Assembly: GCA_023417475.1 (NCBI GenBank)
Contig: JAEZFP010000032.1
Location: forward strand, 1 to 64,000
DNA from: Bacillota bacterium
GTDB lineage: Bacteria > Bacillota > UBA4882 > UBA8346
Reading direction: 5' to 3'
DNA: 64,000 nucleotides
Below the pieces are notes generated by a model. It was not told where the DNA came from, ran no database searches, and worked only from the letters and a program-made list of their open reading frames with translations. Both the position numbers and the translations under genes were made by a program. Of the stretch, positions 8,079 to 16,718 are shown piece after piece; position 1 is the stretch's first letter; each line of letters opens with the position of its first letter.

Positions 8079-9359
8079 ATGATGCAGCGTTATCGGTTAA
8101 TTAAGGTTTTTACCAATGAAAACGCCAAATGGCAGGGCAAGCCGGTTGGACAGGCGCTGGTGGAATACCTGAAAAGTTTGAAGATCCCGGTACGTTGTAT
8201 TGTCACCAAAGGGATGGCGGGTTATTACGAAGACGGCGAAATCGCCATGCATTCGCTTTTGAAATATAATCTGAATTTACCGATCCAAATCGAAATTATT
8301 CTCCCGGCCCATTGGGCGCAGATGGTGCTGCCGACCATTGCCGGAATGGTCGGCGACGGCATCGTTGCCGTCGAGAAGTTAACGGTCTATCAGTATAAAG
8401 TTTCGGAGCATTTGATCCCCGATCAGATATTGGTTAAAGACGTCATGACCGCCAAAGTGGAGAGCGTTGGTCAGGCTATGCCAGTCGAAGATGTTATCCG
8501 CAAGATGCTGAGCAAATCATTGAAAAGTGTGCCGGTGGTCGACAACTCCGGTCATCCGATCGGAATGATCACCCAGGAAAATCTCTCCAACCACCCGTAT
8601 CTGCCCTTACGGTTGGGACTGCTCGCCCGGTTGGAACCAAAAAAAATCGAGGCGTACCTGGATAAGTTACCCTTGTATACTGCGGGCGAAATTATGAGTT
8701 ACCCGGTGATTACCGTGCGGGAGAGCCAGACCATCGCCGAAACGGTGGAACTGTTGTTGCGCTATAATCTGAAACGCCTCCCGGTCGTCAATGACCAGGG
8801 GGGGTTATCGGGAGTGATCGCCCGGATCGATATCTTCCGGATCATGAACAAACAAGCCGACCGGTGGCAGACTTTGCAAAAACAACGGATCTCCCTGGGC
8901 AATCAAAAATTGGTCCGCGCGATTCAACAGCGGGAACATGAGTCGGTAAGTCCGGAAACTTCATTAGGCGAGGTCATTGCGATGATGGATCGCCGGGAGA
9001 TGCAACGGGTTGCGGTGGTCGATCAACAAAACCGTTTGGTCGGGATCATCTCCGATTATGATCTGCTGCCCGTGTTGAGTTGCCCGATCGGAGATCCGGT
9101 TCAGGAAAGCATCAGCCCGCGCGCCATGTTGACCAAAGGTTGTCAGTTTCACGAATCAATCCGGCGGATGGGCGCCAAAACCGTCGCCGACCTCATGAAC
9201 AAACAGGTTATTGCCGTTCAAGAGGAAGATTTGGTCGAAACGGCCCTGCAGTTGATGACTGAAAAAGGATTAAAACGATTGCCGGTGACCGATGCGGCCG
9301 GGATATTCCACGGGATGATCACCCGGGATGATTTGTTACGGGTGATTGCGGAAGGATAG
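8079..9359 (+). CDS. DUF190 domain fused to two CBS-domain pairs
   Basis: A 426-residue soluble fusion. Residues 1-100 form a DUF190 domain (PII-like fold): MQRYRLIKVF, GMAGYYEDG and the IEIILPAHW strand. Four CBS motifs follow at about 118-175, 203-260, 280-330 and 365-425, each with a VMTAKV, IMSYPV or LMNKQV-type start and a VPVVD/LPVV-type core. CBS pairs usually bind adenine nucleotides and DUF190 proteins resemble PII signalling proteins, so an energy-sensing switch is likely. No catalytic domain is attached. The start has GGGGTG just upstream. Confidence 0.85.
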   Translation: MMQRYRLIKVFTNENAKWQGKPVGQALVEYLKSLKIPVRCIVTKGMAGYYEDGEIAMHSLLKYNLNLPIQIEIILPAHWAQMVLPTIAGMVGDGIVAVEKLTVYQYKVSEHLIPDQILVKDVMTAKVESVGQAMPVEDVIRKMLSKSLKSVPVVDNSGHPIGMITQENLSNHPYLPLRLGLLARLEPKKIEAYLDKLPLYTAGEIMSYPVITVRESQTIAETVELLLRYNLKRLPVVNDQGGLSGVIARIDIFRIMNKQADRWQTLQKQRISLGNQKLVRAIQQREHESVSPETSLGEVIAMMDRREMQRVAVVDQQNRLVGIISDYDLLPVLSCPIGDPVQESISPRAMLTKGCQFHESIRRMGAKTVADLMNKQVIAVQEEDLVETALQLMTEKGLKRLPVTDAAGIFHGMITRDDLLRVIAEG

Positions 9360-9458
9360 GATCTGGCAGACTATCGCCCGCTGTTTGATTAAGCCGGTTC
9401 GCCATTGCCGGCCATCCGACCACGCCCAACTGAATCTACCATTTTGACAGAAGTGTTT

Positions 9459-9488
9459 AAATCGGACCGTTCACAAGGTCCGATTTTT
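9459..9488 (+). terminator. rho-independent terminator after the DUF190-CBS gene
   Basis: AAATCGGACC pairs with GGTCCGATTTTT around an eight-base loop, ending in five Ts. Confidence 0.85.
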
Positions 9489-9611
9489 CAATGGCCGGAC
9501 GGAACTACGCAAAGCGAATTGGCAGGAAAATTCTTTTTTGCGTTTGGCAGGAATTAAGCGACATGCTAAGAAATGATCTTGGTTAAATCCAAAGGATGGC
9601 AGGATGACAGC

Positions 9612-10307
9612 ATGAGATTTGCCTCACTCGAAAAAGCGTATGTGCGGAAACGGTTAAACCGGTTTGTCGTTCAGGCCATGGACGACGCCGGCCGCCTCAT
9701 ATCCCTTCATCTTGCGAATTCGGGACGGTTGCAAGAACTGATAGTAGCGGGACGGGAAATTTGGTTTCAACCCTTTCAGGATCAGGGGGAGAAGCGCACT
9801 TGCGGCCGTTTGTTGCTAATCCGGAATGATGTCGGCGCCTTGGTCTGTATCGACGCCACCTTGCCGAACGCCATCGTGGAAGAGGCCCTACGGCAAGGGA
9901 AGATCCCCGGTTTTGTAAAATATTCCGCGCTGCGTCGCGAATACACCGTGGGGAAAAGCCGGTTTGATTTTTATTTACATTCCGATGACGCCGTCTGTTT
10001 CATCGAAGTGAAGTCGGTCACCTTGGTCGAAGCCGGCGTGGCGATGTTTCCCGACGCTCCGACCGAACGGGGGTTGAAACATCTGGACGAGCTAGGCGGG
10101 TTGCAAAAGGAAGGGGTGGCAACTGCCGTGATCTTTTTAATCCAACGGGAAGACGCTACCGCGTTTACTCCGAACGACCGGACCCAACCGGAATTTCGGG
10201 AGCATTTACGCGCCGCCCGGGAACACGGGGTTCAGGTGCTCGCCTATGACTGCCGGTTAACCGAGCAAGAGATTGAGCTGCGTCAACCGGTCAAGCTGAT
10301 GATCTGA
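9612..10307 (+). CDS. sfsA: SfsA family protein (sugar fermentation stimulation protein homologue)
   Basis: A 231-residue member of the SfsA family, which joins an OB-like N-terminal nucleic-acid-binding domain to a PD-(D/E)xK nuclease-like core. Visible signatures are LANSGRLQEL (family HCPNTGRM region), LPNAIVEEAL, REYTVGKSRFDF and FIEVKSVTL, the last holding the E-x-K pair. Its cellular role is unresolved. I start at MRFASLEKAY, which matches the family N terminus and has AGGA seven bases upstream, rather than at an ATG 13 codons earlier. Confidence 0.88.
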   Translation: MRFASLEKAYVRKRLNRFVVQAMDDAGRLISLHLANSGRLQELIVAGREIWFQPFQDQGEKRTCGRLLLIRNDVGALVCIDATLPNAIVEEALRQGKIPGFVKYSALRREYTVGKSRFDFYLHSDDAVCFIEVKSVTLVEAGVAMFPDAPTERGLKHLDELGGLQKEGVATAVIFLIQREDATAFTPNDRTQPEFREHLRAAREHGVQVLAYDCRLTEQEIELRQPVKLMI

Positions 10308-10426
10308 TCTTACCACCGTACCAGCTAAAATTGGTTAGAGTGGTTCTTTTACAAAACAGTCAAATATGACAGAATATAGTTATCCGTTGAAATCGCTGGG
10401 CGGAGGATGCATTTTCGAACGGCATG

Positions 10427-10497
10427 ACCGGGGCCTATTTCCGTATCCTTATCGGATTTTCATCTGCAGAATTGGCGAAAAGACGCCCCGGTTTTTT
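10427..10497 (+). terminator. long-loop terminator or attenuator ahead of the MocR gene
   Basis: ACCGGGGC (10427-10434) matches GCCCCGGT (10485-10492), followed by five more Ts. The 50-base loop contains CCG/CGG pairing. The structure ends only about 25 bases before the MocR-type start codon, so it may end sfsA transcripts or regulate entry into the next gene. Confidence 0.5.
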
Positions 10498-10520
10498 AGG
10501 ATTAAAAATTAGCTACTCAG

Positions 10521-11978
10521 GTGATTGATTTGTTCGGTGATCTTAAAATTACTGCCGGTCGGCCAGCCTACCGGCAGATCAGTGATCATATTCGGGAGCT
10601 CATCCGGAGCGGAGCGCTTTATAAAGGGGTGCGTCTGCCCTCGACCCGCGAGCTGAGCCAAATCCTGAAGGTAAGCCGAAATACGGTGATTATGGCTTAC
10701 GACGAGTTGCAAAGCGCCGATTTGATTGAAAATATCCAGGGGCAAGGAGCGTTCGTGAACGCTGTTGCCGCGGGCAACCTGATCAAACCGGCCTTGGAAT
10801 GGGAAGGACGAATCAGCCAATATGGCCGGTCTGCTCTGGAACAAAGTCACATCGGGAAACAGTTTCCCTGGCGCAAGGGGATGATCTCCTTTAATAGCCT
10901 CGCTCCGGATGAGAGTATCTTTGAGGTGGAGGAGGTCAAACGGGCTTTTCTCAACCGCATCTCCCTGGAAGGGGAGAAATTGCTCAATTACGGCGATCCC
11001 AAAGGGTACCGGCCATTGATCGATTATCTTAAACACTATTTGGAAGCCAAAGGTGTTGCTTTTCAGGGAAAAGACATCCTGATCACCAACGGCTTCACGG
11101 AAAGTTTCAATTTAGTGATGGCGGCGTTAACCCAACCCGGGGACGTCGTCGTTTGCGAAAATCCCACGCATAATATGGCCCTAAGTATCATGAAGCTTGC
11201 CGGTTTGGCGATTCGCGGAATCACCATGTCCGATGAGGGCATCGACCCGGTTGAATTGGAAACGGTATTACGGGAAGACCAACCGAAATTTGGTTTTGTG
11301 ATGCCTTCGTATCACAATCCCACCGGCTTGGTGATGAGTCCCGACAAACGGTTAAAAGTGCTTGAATTATTTGAAAAATATCAAGTGCCGTTGATTGAAG
11401 AAGGTTTTAATGAAGAGCTGCGTTACTCCGGGTCCCATGGCAGTTCACTAATGGCTTTGGCGGGAACCGGTAATTTCGTGATCTCTCTGGGCAGCTTTTC
11501 GAAGATTCTCTTTCCCGGCATTCGGACCGGTTGGGTCATCGCCGACGCGCAATTAATCCGTTACCTGGAGAGTATCAAATTATACCGGAACATCTACCCG
11601 TCCCTGTTGGATCAAGCGGTATTATACGAGTATTTGCAGCACGGCAAATTTCAGACCTACCTGAAACGCGCCAAAAAGTTGTATAAGGACAAATATGAAT
11701 TGGCCGTCCGCTTGGTGGCGGAAAAGATCCCGCACCGGCGACTCTGGGGCGATGGCGGCCTGTACCTTTTCATCGAGTTGGAAGGGGTTGTGGCGCGGCA
11801 GTTGTTGGCCCAAACCTACCAACAAGGAGTGTTGTTCACCCCGGGTGACATCTTTTACACTGACGGTTCCGGGGCGCAGACCTTGCGCTTGAGTGTATCG
11901 CGGGTGAATCGCCGGGAGATTGAACAGGGGTTGGCGGTGATCGGGGCGGAACTTGCTAAACTTGATAGGTCGCACTAA
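10521..11978 (+). CDS. MocR-family regulator (GntR HTH fused to PLP aminotransferase fold)
   Basis: A 485-residue fusion. Residues 13-80 form a GntR winged helix (PAYRQISDHIRELI, LPSTRELSQILKVSRNTV, GQGAFV). Residues 110-480 form a type I aminotransferase domain with PSYHNPTG and the PLP-lysine motif SFSKILFPG. MocR proteins sense PLP or amino acids and control nearby genes. Here dapF follows by 35 bases, so lysine/diaminopimelate supply is a plausible target. The open frame starts at a GTG; a TTG nine bases later has AGGTG at a better distance and may be the real start. Confidence 0.87.
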   Translation: MIDLFGDLKITAGRPAYRQISDHIRELIRSGALYKGVRLPSTRELSQILKVSRNTVIMAYDELQSADLIENIQGQGAFVNAVAAGNLIKPALEWEGRISQYGRSALEQSHIGKQFPWRKGMISFNSLAPDESIFEVEEVKRAFLNRISLEGEKLLNYGDPKGYRPLIDYLKHYLEAKGVAFQGKDILITNGFTESFNLVMAALTQPGDVVVCENPTHNMALSIMKLAGLAIRGITMSDEGIDPVELETVLREDQPKFGFVMPSYHNPTGLVMSPDKRLKVLELFEKYQVPLIEEGFNEELRYSGSHGSSLMALAGTGNFVISLGSFSKILFPGIRTGWVIADAQLIRYLESIKLYRNIYPSLLDQAVLYEYLQHGKFQTYLKRAKKLYKDKYELAVRLVAEKIPHRRLWGDGGLYLFIELEGVVARQLLAQTYQQGVLFTPGDIFYTDGSGAQTLRLSVSRVNRREIEQGLAVIGAELAKLDRSH

Positions 11979-12013
11979 ACATTTTGGAAAATATACAAGA
12001 GACAGGTGATCTG

Positions 12014-12850
12014 ATGGAATTCTCAAAAATGCACGGCCTGGGAAATGACTTTATCGTTTTTAGCGGAATGACTGACGATCCAGACCGGGATTACGCTGAT
12101 TTAGCTTGTACATTATGCGACCGGCGCCTCGGAATTGGCGCCGACGGGATGATCGTGGCGGCAACATCCACCACGGCAGCGGTCCGGATGCGTTTCTATA
12201 ATGCCGACGGCAGTGAAGCGGGCATGTGTGGCAACGGCATTCGCTGTTTTGCCAAATATGTATACGAGCAAGGAATTGTGTCTCAGGACAGTTTTCCCAT
12301 CGAGACCCTGGCGGGTATCATGCGGCCGGAGTTAAACCGATCCGGAAGCAAAGTGTTGTCGGTCAAAGTCAATATGGGCCAACCGGGACTGGAACGGAGC
12401 CAGATTCCGATGGTCGGTCCGGCGGGACGGGTAATCGATGAATCGCTGACAATGGACGACCTTACCTTCAACGTGACCAGTCTGTTGATGGGGGTGCCAC
12501 ACACCATAATCTTTACGGAGGACATCGACCAAGTGGATCTGCTTAACCTCGGGCCACGCCTGGAGCGACACGCCAGTTTCCCCAAGCGCACCAACGTTAA
12601 TTGGGTCCAAGTGATCAATGACCATGAGCTGAAAGTCCGTACCTGGGAGCGGGGGGCGGGCAGCACTTTAGCTTGCGGCACCGGTTCTTGCGCGGCGGTG
12701 GTTGCGGGGGTGCTCAATGGCCGGATCAGCGGCAAGACCACCGTCCATCTGGCGTTGGGCGAGCTGTTGATCGAATGGGCGCCCGACCAACTTGTCTACA
12801 TGACCGGACCGGCAGTCGAAGTTTTTGTAGGTGAGATTGACCTGTCATAA
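12014..12850 (+). CDS. dapF: diaminopimelate epimerase
   Basis: A 278-residue enzyme converting LL- to meso-diaminopimelate for lysine and peptidoglycan synthesis. Both catalytic cysteines are present: Cys72 in GMCGNGIRC and Cys221 in LACGTGSCA. The N-terminal FSKMHGLGNDFIVF, DRRLGIGADG and FYNADGSEAG blocks are standard. The ATG has AGGTGAT directly upstream; a TTG ten codons earlier is less likely. It is downstream of the MocR gene and ends at a strong terminator. Confidence 0.95.
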   Translation: MEFSKMHGLGNDFIVFSGMTDDPDRDYADLACTLCDRRLGIGADGMIVAATSTTAAVRMRFYNADGSEAGMCGNGIRCFAKYVYEQGIVSQDSFPIETLAGIMRPELNRSGSKVLSVKVNMGQPGLERSQIPMVGPAGRVIDESLTMDDLTFNVTSLLMGVPHTIIFTEDIDQVDLLNLGPRLERHASFPKRTNVNWVQVINDHELKVRTWERGAGSTLACGTGSCAAVVAGVLNGRISGKTTVHLALGELLIEWAPDQLVYMTGPAVEVFVGEIDLS

Positions 12851-12861
12851 CCATTGCAATG

Positions 12862-12898
12862 AAACGGCCTTACTGTTCTCGAAGTTCGGCCGTTTTTT
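12862..12898 (+). terminator. rho-independent terminator after dapF
   Basis: AAACGGCC pairs with GGCCGTTTTTT across a loop of about 18 bases. It separates dapF from the converging minus-strand DUF2935 gene. Confidence 0.8.
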
Positions 12899-12903
12899 CG
12901 CTT

Positions 12904-13722
12904 TTATGATTCAACCCGCGGACGGGCGGGATCGCAAAGGGGCGGTTTGAGCCCGGAAACCTGCGCCAATTTGGTCAGGTAATAACCTTCCTCCCGATCC
13001 ATATGGTCGGGGATTAAAGGCGTCAACACACTCAAAACTTCTTCCGACCGGACCTGCTCCTCAATAAGGCGTAACAAATTTTGAAAATCAGTCATTTTGG
13101 TTGTAACCGTGATATTAAAACGGCTGAGCGCCGCAAATTCGCAAAGTCCGGTTCGTTGATACCCCGCTAGTTCCACGGATTTGTTATAATAGTTATTAAA
13201 GGCGATCCGGTAGGTTTCGCTGCGGTCAATCCAATCCCGTTCCACCTCGTCGAACCGGCTGGCCAATGCGGCGGCATGACCTTCAGCATCTTTCAGCCAG
13301 AGTAAATGGTAATGAAGCGGGTTGAGCGGTGGCGATTGCTGGTTGGAAAGCAGGAAACCAAGAATGCGCAAGTATTCTTCGACCTCATTGACCATATGAT
13401 TGAAAAAAGTGGGGCTTAAGGATGATTGGAGTCCTGTTATGATACGGTCTTTTAGCAATTCCAGTTTAAAACGGCGAATCGCTTGCGCTTGCTCGAACGC
13501 CTGCCGGGTTAGCGCCTCAAGATTCCCTTCCGGTTCGGCTTGGCGGGCTTCTTTCAAAAGTTGATCAAAGATCACGATAAAATATTGGGCCTGTTGGAGC
13601 AGTGACCGTTCGACCGTTGGCGCGAGCGAGGTTGTGATGAATCGGGCATGATCGCCCAAGATTTGCAACCAAAAGCGGTGTTCATACAAGGTTTCGACTG
13701 AAAAATTGTTCAGCGGAATCAC
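12904..13722 (-). CDS. DUF2935 protein
   Basis: A 272-residue all-helical protein of the DUF2935 family, built from two related four-helix-bundle repeats. The markers are YEHRFWLQILGDHARFI near residue 13 and its second-half counterpart LLWLKDAEGHAAAL near 145. His and Glu residues in these repeats suggest a hemerythrin-like metal site; the role is unknown. The ribosome site AAAGGAG overlaps the GTG used here, and the only codon at normal spacing is an in-frame CTG three codons later, so the start is unusual. Confidence 0.85.
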   Translation of the reverse strand: MIPLNNFSVETLYEHRFWLQILGDHARFITTSLAPTVERSLLQQAQYFIVIFDQLLKEARQAEPEGNLEALTRQAFEQAQAIRRFKLELLKDRIITGLQSSLSPTFFNHMVNEVEEYLRILGFLLSNQQSPPLNPLHYHLLWLKDAEGHAAALASRFDEVERDWIDRSETYRIAFNNYYNKSVELAGYQRTGLCEFAALSRFNITVTTKMTDFQNLLRLIEEQVRSEEVLSVLTPLIPDHMDREEGYYLTKLAQVSGLKPPLCDPARPRVES

Positions 13723-13850
13723 TCCTTTGTCAAACAGTTTTGCTTCATTATATTAAGCCGCATTTTCAGAATATGAACGATTTCATCGGCGTTTCCTTTG
13801 CCTGTCACGATCGGGCAAGGCAATAAATCTAACAGAGTGGAGGTTGGCAC

Positions 13851-15476
13851 ATGAGTATTGGCGAACAACTGCAAAACTTATATCCTGACGAAACTCAGAT
13901 CCCGGTGGAATATCGGGTGACGGACCCGGTCGAACAGACAGATTATTTGGTCGATGGCGAATTGCGTCAGTGGGACGGACCGCAACAAACGGTGTATTCT
14001 GCCATTTTGGTGAAGGAAGGAATGGAATTCCAACCCCAATATCTCGGCAGTTATCCGTTGCTATCCGCAGAGAAAGTAGAGGAGATCCTGGAGGCGGCGG
14101 TTAAGGCTTATGCCAACGGTAAAGGCGCTTGGCCGACCGCGCCGGTCGCGGAACGGATCAAACGGGTTGAGGAGTTCGCCTGGCGGATGCAGGCGAAAAA
14201 AACGGAGATTGTCCGGCTATTGATGTGGGAGATCGGCAAAAGCCTTGCCGAATCGGAAAAGGAATTCGACCGGACCATCGAATACATCCAAGGCACCGTC
14301 GAGGCGTTGAAAGGACTGGATAACACTTCATCCCGGTTCGTCGTCGAACAGGGCATCATCAGTCAGATCCGGCGGGCGCCGTTAGGGGTCGTTTTATGTA
14401 TGGGCCCGTTCAATTACCCTTTGAATGAGACCTTCACCACGCTAATCCCGGCGGTGATCATGGGCAATCCCGTCATCTGTAAACCGCCGAAATTGGGAAC
14501 CCTCTTATACCAGCCGTTACTGGCGCTTTTTCGTGATTGTTTCCCGCCGGGAGTGGTGAATTTTGTCTACGGCCGCGGCGCCAATATTATGGGGCCGTTA
14601 ATGGGGTCCGGCAAAATTAACGTGCTGGCGTTTATTGGCACGAGCAAGATCGCGGACACCATCAAAAAGCAGCATCCCCAACCACACCGGTTGCGCTCCG
14701 TTTTGGGCTTGGACGCCAAAAACCCTGCCATCATCATGCCTGACGCCGATTTGGATCTGGCCGTCGAGGAATGCCGCCTGGGCTCCTTGTCCTATAATGG
14801 TCAACGTTGCACGGCGTTAAAGATTATCTTTGTTCACCAATCGATTGCCGCGAGCTTTCTCGCCAAATTGACTGCGGCGGTTGCCCGCTTAAAAGTGGGG
14901 ATGCCTTGGGAACCGGGCGTAAGTATCACTCCGTTGCCGGAACCGGGAAAAGTGGAGTATCTCAACGCCTTGGTAGACGATGCGCGGCAGTTGGGGGCGC
15001 AGGTGGTCAATCCCGATGGCGGCGCCAGTTTCAAAACGCTGTTTTTTCCAGCCGTTCTTTTTCCGGTGGACCAATCCATGCGCGTTTTTCACGAAGAGCA
15101 GTTTGGTCCGGTCATCCCGGTGGTCCCGTTTGAGGACCTGGAAACCCCCATCCGTTATATTGAAGACTCCAACTACGGCCAACAAGTCAGTCTGTTCGGC
15201 AAAGACCCGGAGTTAATCGCGCAACTGCTCGACCCCTTGGTCAACCAGGTCTGCCGGGTCAATATCAACAGTCAATGCCAACGCGGCCCGGACTGTTTCC
15301 CCTTTACCGGTCGGAAGGACTCAGCCGAAGGAACGTTGTCCATCTCCGACGCCTTACGGGTATTTTCCATCCGAACCTTGGTCGCGGCCAAAGGCAACGA
15401 GATAAATAAAGAGATTATTAACCGGATTGTCCGCGAGCGGCGCTCCAATTTTTTATCCACCGATTACTTGTTTTGA
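13851..15476 (+). CDS. gapN: GapN-like NADP-dependent glyceraldehyde-3-phosphate dehydrogenase
   Basis: A 541-residue aldehyde dehydrogenase of the non-phosphorylating GAPDH type, which oxidises glyceraldehyde-3-phosphate to 3-phosphoglycerate and makes NADPH. GPFNYPLNE, GNPVICKPPK and YNGQRCTALK with the catalytic Cys320 are GapN-like. The usual ELGGK motif is LGLDAKNP, so the general-base Glu is not at its normal place; this is seen in a distinct GapN-like branch as far as I recall. The N-terminal extension of about 60 residues is longer than in classical GapN. GTGGAGG precedes the ATG. Confidence 0.8.
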   Translation: MSIGEQLQNLYPDETQIPVEYRVTDPVEQTDYLVDGELRQWDGPQQTVYSAILVKEGMEFQPQYLGSYPLLSAEKVEEILEAAVKAYANGKGAWPTAPVAERIKRVEEFAWRMQAKKTEIVRLLMWEIGKSLAESEKEFDRTIEYIQGTVEALKGLDNTSSRFVVEQGIISQIRRAPLGVVLCMGPFNYPLNETFTTLIPAVIMGNPVICKPPKLGTLLYQPLLALFRDCFPPGVVNFVYGRGANIMGPLMGSGKINVLAFIGTSKIADTIKKQHPQPHRLRSVLGLDAKNPAIIMPDADLDLAVEECRLGSLSYNGQRCTALKIIFVHQSIAASFLAKLTAAVARLKVGMPWEPGVSITPLPEPGKVEYLNALVDDARQLGAQVVNPDGGASFKTLFFPAVLFPVDQSMRVFHEEQFGPVIPVVPFEDLETPIRYIEDSNYGQQVSLFGKDPELIAQLLDPLVNQVCRVNINSQCQRGPDCFPFTGRKDSAEGTLSISDALRVFSIRTLVAAKGNEINKEIINRIVRERRSNFLSTDYLF

Positions 15477-15479
15477 CTT

Positions 15480-15508
15480 TTAAAATTTGAAAAAGTTTCC
15501 CGTATAAT
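15480..15508 (+). promoter_or_regulatory. candidate promoter of the nucleoside importer
   Basis: TTAAAA, a 17-base spacer and TATAAT. The -10 is perfect, the -35 matches four of six bases. It precedes the tiny frame at 15571 and the binding-protein gene. Confidence 0.45.
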
Positions 15509-15570
15509 AGCAGTGGTTTACAATTATTTCACTTACAAAAAAATAATAAATTTGGTAAGAGGAGAATTGA

Positions 15571-15597
15571 ATGCCAGAGCGAACCATTTACTGTTAA
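15571..15597 (+). CDS. possible 8-codon leader peptide (MPERTIYC)
   Basis: A complete eight-codon frame with AAGAGGAG six bases upstream of its ATG, ending 23 bases before the binding-protein start. The ribosome site is as good as that of real genes nearby, so the peptide is probably translated unless the spot is coincidental. Its role might be leader-peptide control of the importer; nothing proves that. Confidence 0.25.
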   Translation: MPERTIYC

Positions 15598-15620
15598 GAT
15601 TATATTAAGGGGGTTTCTTT

Positions 15621-16631
15621 ATGCAAAAGAACCGGGTTTTGCTTGTCTGTTTATCCATCGTACTTATTTTAAGTCTTTCGTTAACCGGTATGGCTGCGGG
15701 TAAAACATTCAAGGTGGCGATGGTCACCGACATCGGCGGTTTGGGTGATAAGTCGTTTAATGACGCCGCCCACGACGGTTTGAAAATGTTAAAGAAACAA
15801 TACGGCAATAATGTTGAGATTAAAGTAGTCGAGTCTTCGAAGATGGAAGACTATGTGCCGAACTTGAAAAGTTTGGCGGATCAAAAGTATGATATGATCT
15901 GGGCGATCGGCTTCCTGATGGGCGATGCGCTGACCGAAGTCTCGAAAGCGTATCCCAATCAGAAATTCGGGATTATCGATTCCGAAGTGAAGAACCCCAA
16001 TGTCCAATCGGTTCTCTTCAAAGAGCAAGAGGGTTCTTTTTTGGTTGGCGTCATTGCCGCGACCGATTCCAAATCCCATAAAATCGGTTTCGTTGGGGGC
16101 ATGGAATTTCCGTTGATCAAGAAGTTTGAGGCGGGCTACCGGGCCGGCGCCAAAGCGGTTGACCCCAAGATTCAAATCTTCTCCCAATACGCGGGCGCGT
16201 TTGACAATCCGACCAAAGGCAAAGAGTTGGCTGCTTCGCAGTATGCGGTCGGCGCCGATGTTGTATATCATGCCGCCGGCGGGACCGGACTCGGCGTAAT
16301 CGCCGCCGCCAAAGAAAAAGGCAATGGTTATTGGGCGATCGGCGTTGACAAATGTCAGCATTCGGAAGGCGTTGTCAATGGCAAGGACCGTGTCTTGGCT
16401 TGTATGATCAAACGGGTTGACATCGGTGTCTTCAGAGCCTCTTCGGATGCGATGAACGGTAAATTCAAAGCCGGTGTCGTCGAATACGGCCTGTCCGATA
16501 ACGGCGTCGGCGTTTGCGACAGCGCCAAAAAGACCGCTTCCGCCAAAGCCTTGGCCGCGGTTGAAAAGTACAAGAAATTGATTGCCGCCGGGAAACAGAA
16601 AGTTCCGACCGACCCGAAAGAAGTAAAATAA
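15621..16631 (+). CDS. BMP-family substrate-binding protein of a nucleoside ABC importer
   Basis: A 336-residue periplasmic binding protein of the BMP/Med family (PnrA, TmpC, YufN relatives), which bind purine and other nucleosides. KVAMVTDIGGLGDKSFND at the mature N terminus and the later YHAAGGTGLGVIAAAKE are typical. The leader (residues 1-25) ends in GMAAG and has no lipobox Cys, unlike most Gram-positive homologues. GGGGG lies eight bases before the ATG. The ATPase and two permeases follow after an attenuating hairpin. Confidence 0.92.
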   Translation: MQKNRVLLVCLSIVLILSLSLTGMAAGKTFKVAMVTDIGGLGDKSFNDAAHDGLKMLKKQYGNNVEIKVVESSKMEDYVPNLKSLADQKYDMIWAIGFLMGDALTEVSKAYPNQKFGIIDSEVKNPNVQSVLFKEQEGSFLVGVIAATDSKSHKIGFVGGMEFPLIKKFEAGYRAGAKAVDPKIQIFSQYAGAFDNPTKGKELAASQYAVGADVVYHAAGGTGLGVIAAAKEKGNGYWAIGVDKCQHSEGVVNGKDRVLACMIKRVDIGVFRASSDAMNGKFKAGVVEYGLSDNGVGVCDSAKKTASAKALAAVEKYKKLIAAGKQKVPTDPKEVK

Positions 16632-16659
16632 ATTAAATTCATAATCAATCGTGCGACTT

Positions 16660-16688
16660 AAGTGCCGGTTAACCACCGGCACTTTTTT
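16660..16688 (+). terminator. attenuating terminator between binding protein and ABC ATPase
   Basis: AAGTGCCGGT, loop TAACC, ACCGGCACTTTTTT: a ten-base stem followed by six Ts. Placed inside the operon, it would give more binding protein than membrane components. Confidence 0.8.
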
Positions 16689-16718
16689 AAAGCCCAAGGG
16701 AAGGAGTGAGGCGACGCG

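Noticed and set aside
9520..9570. GGCAGGAAAATT and GGCAGGAATTA as sigma-H promoter elements before sfsA
   Set aside because: The AGGA-type -35 is present twice, but no matching GAAT-type -10 lies at the right distance.
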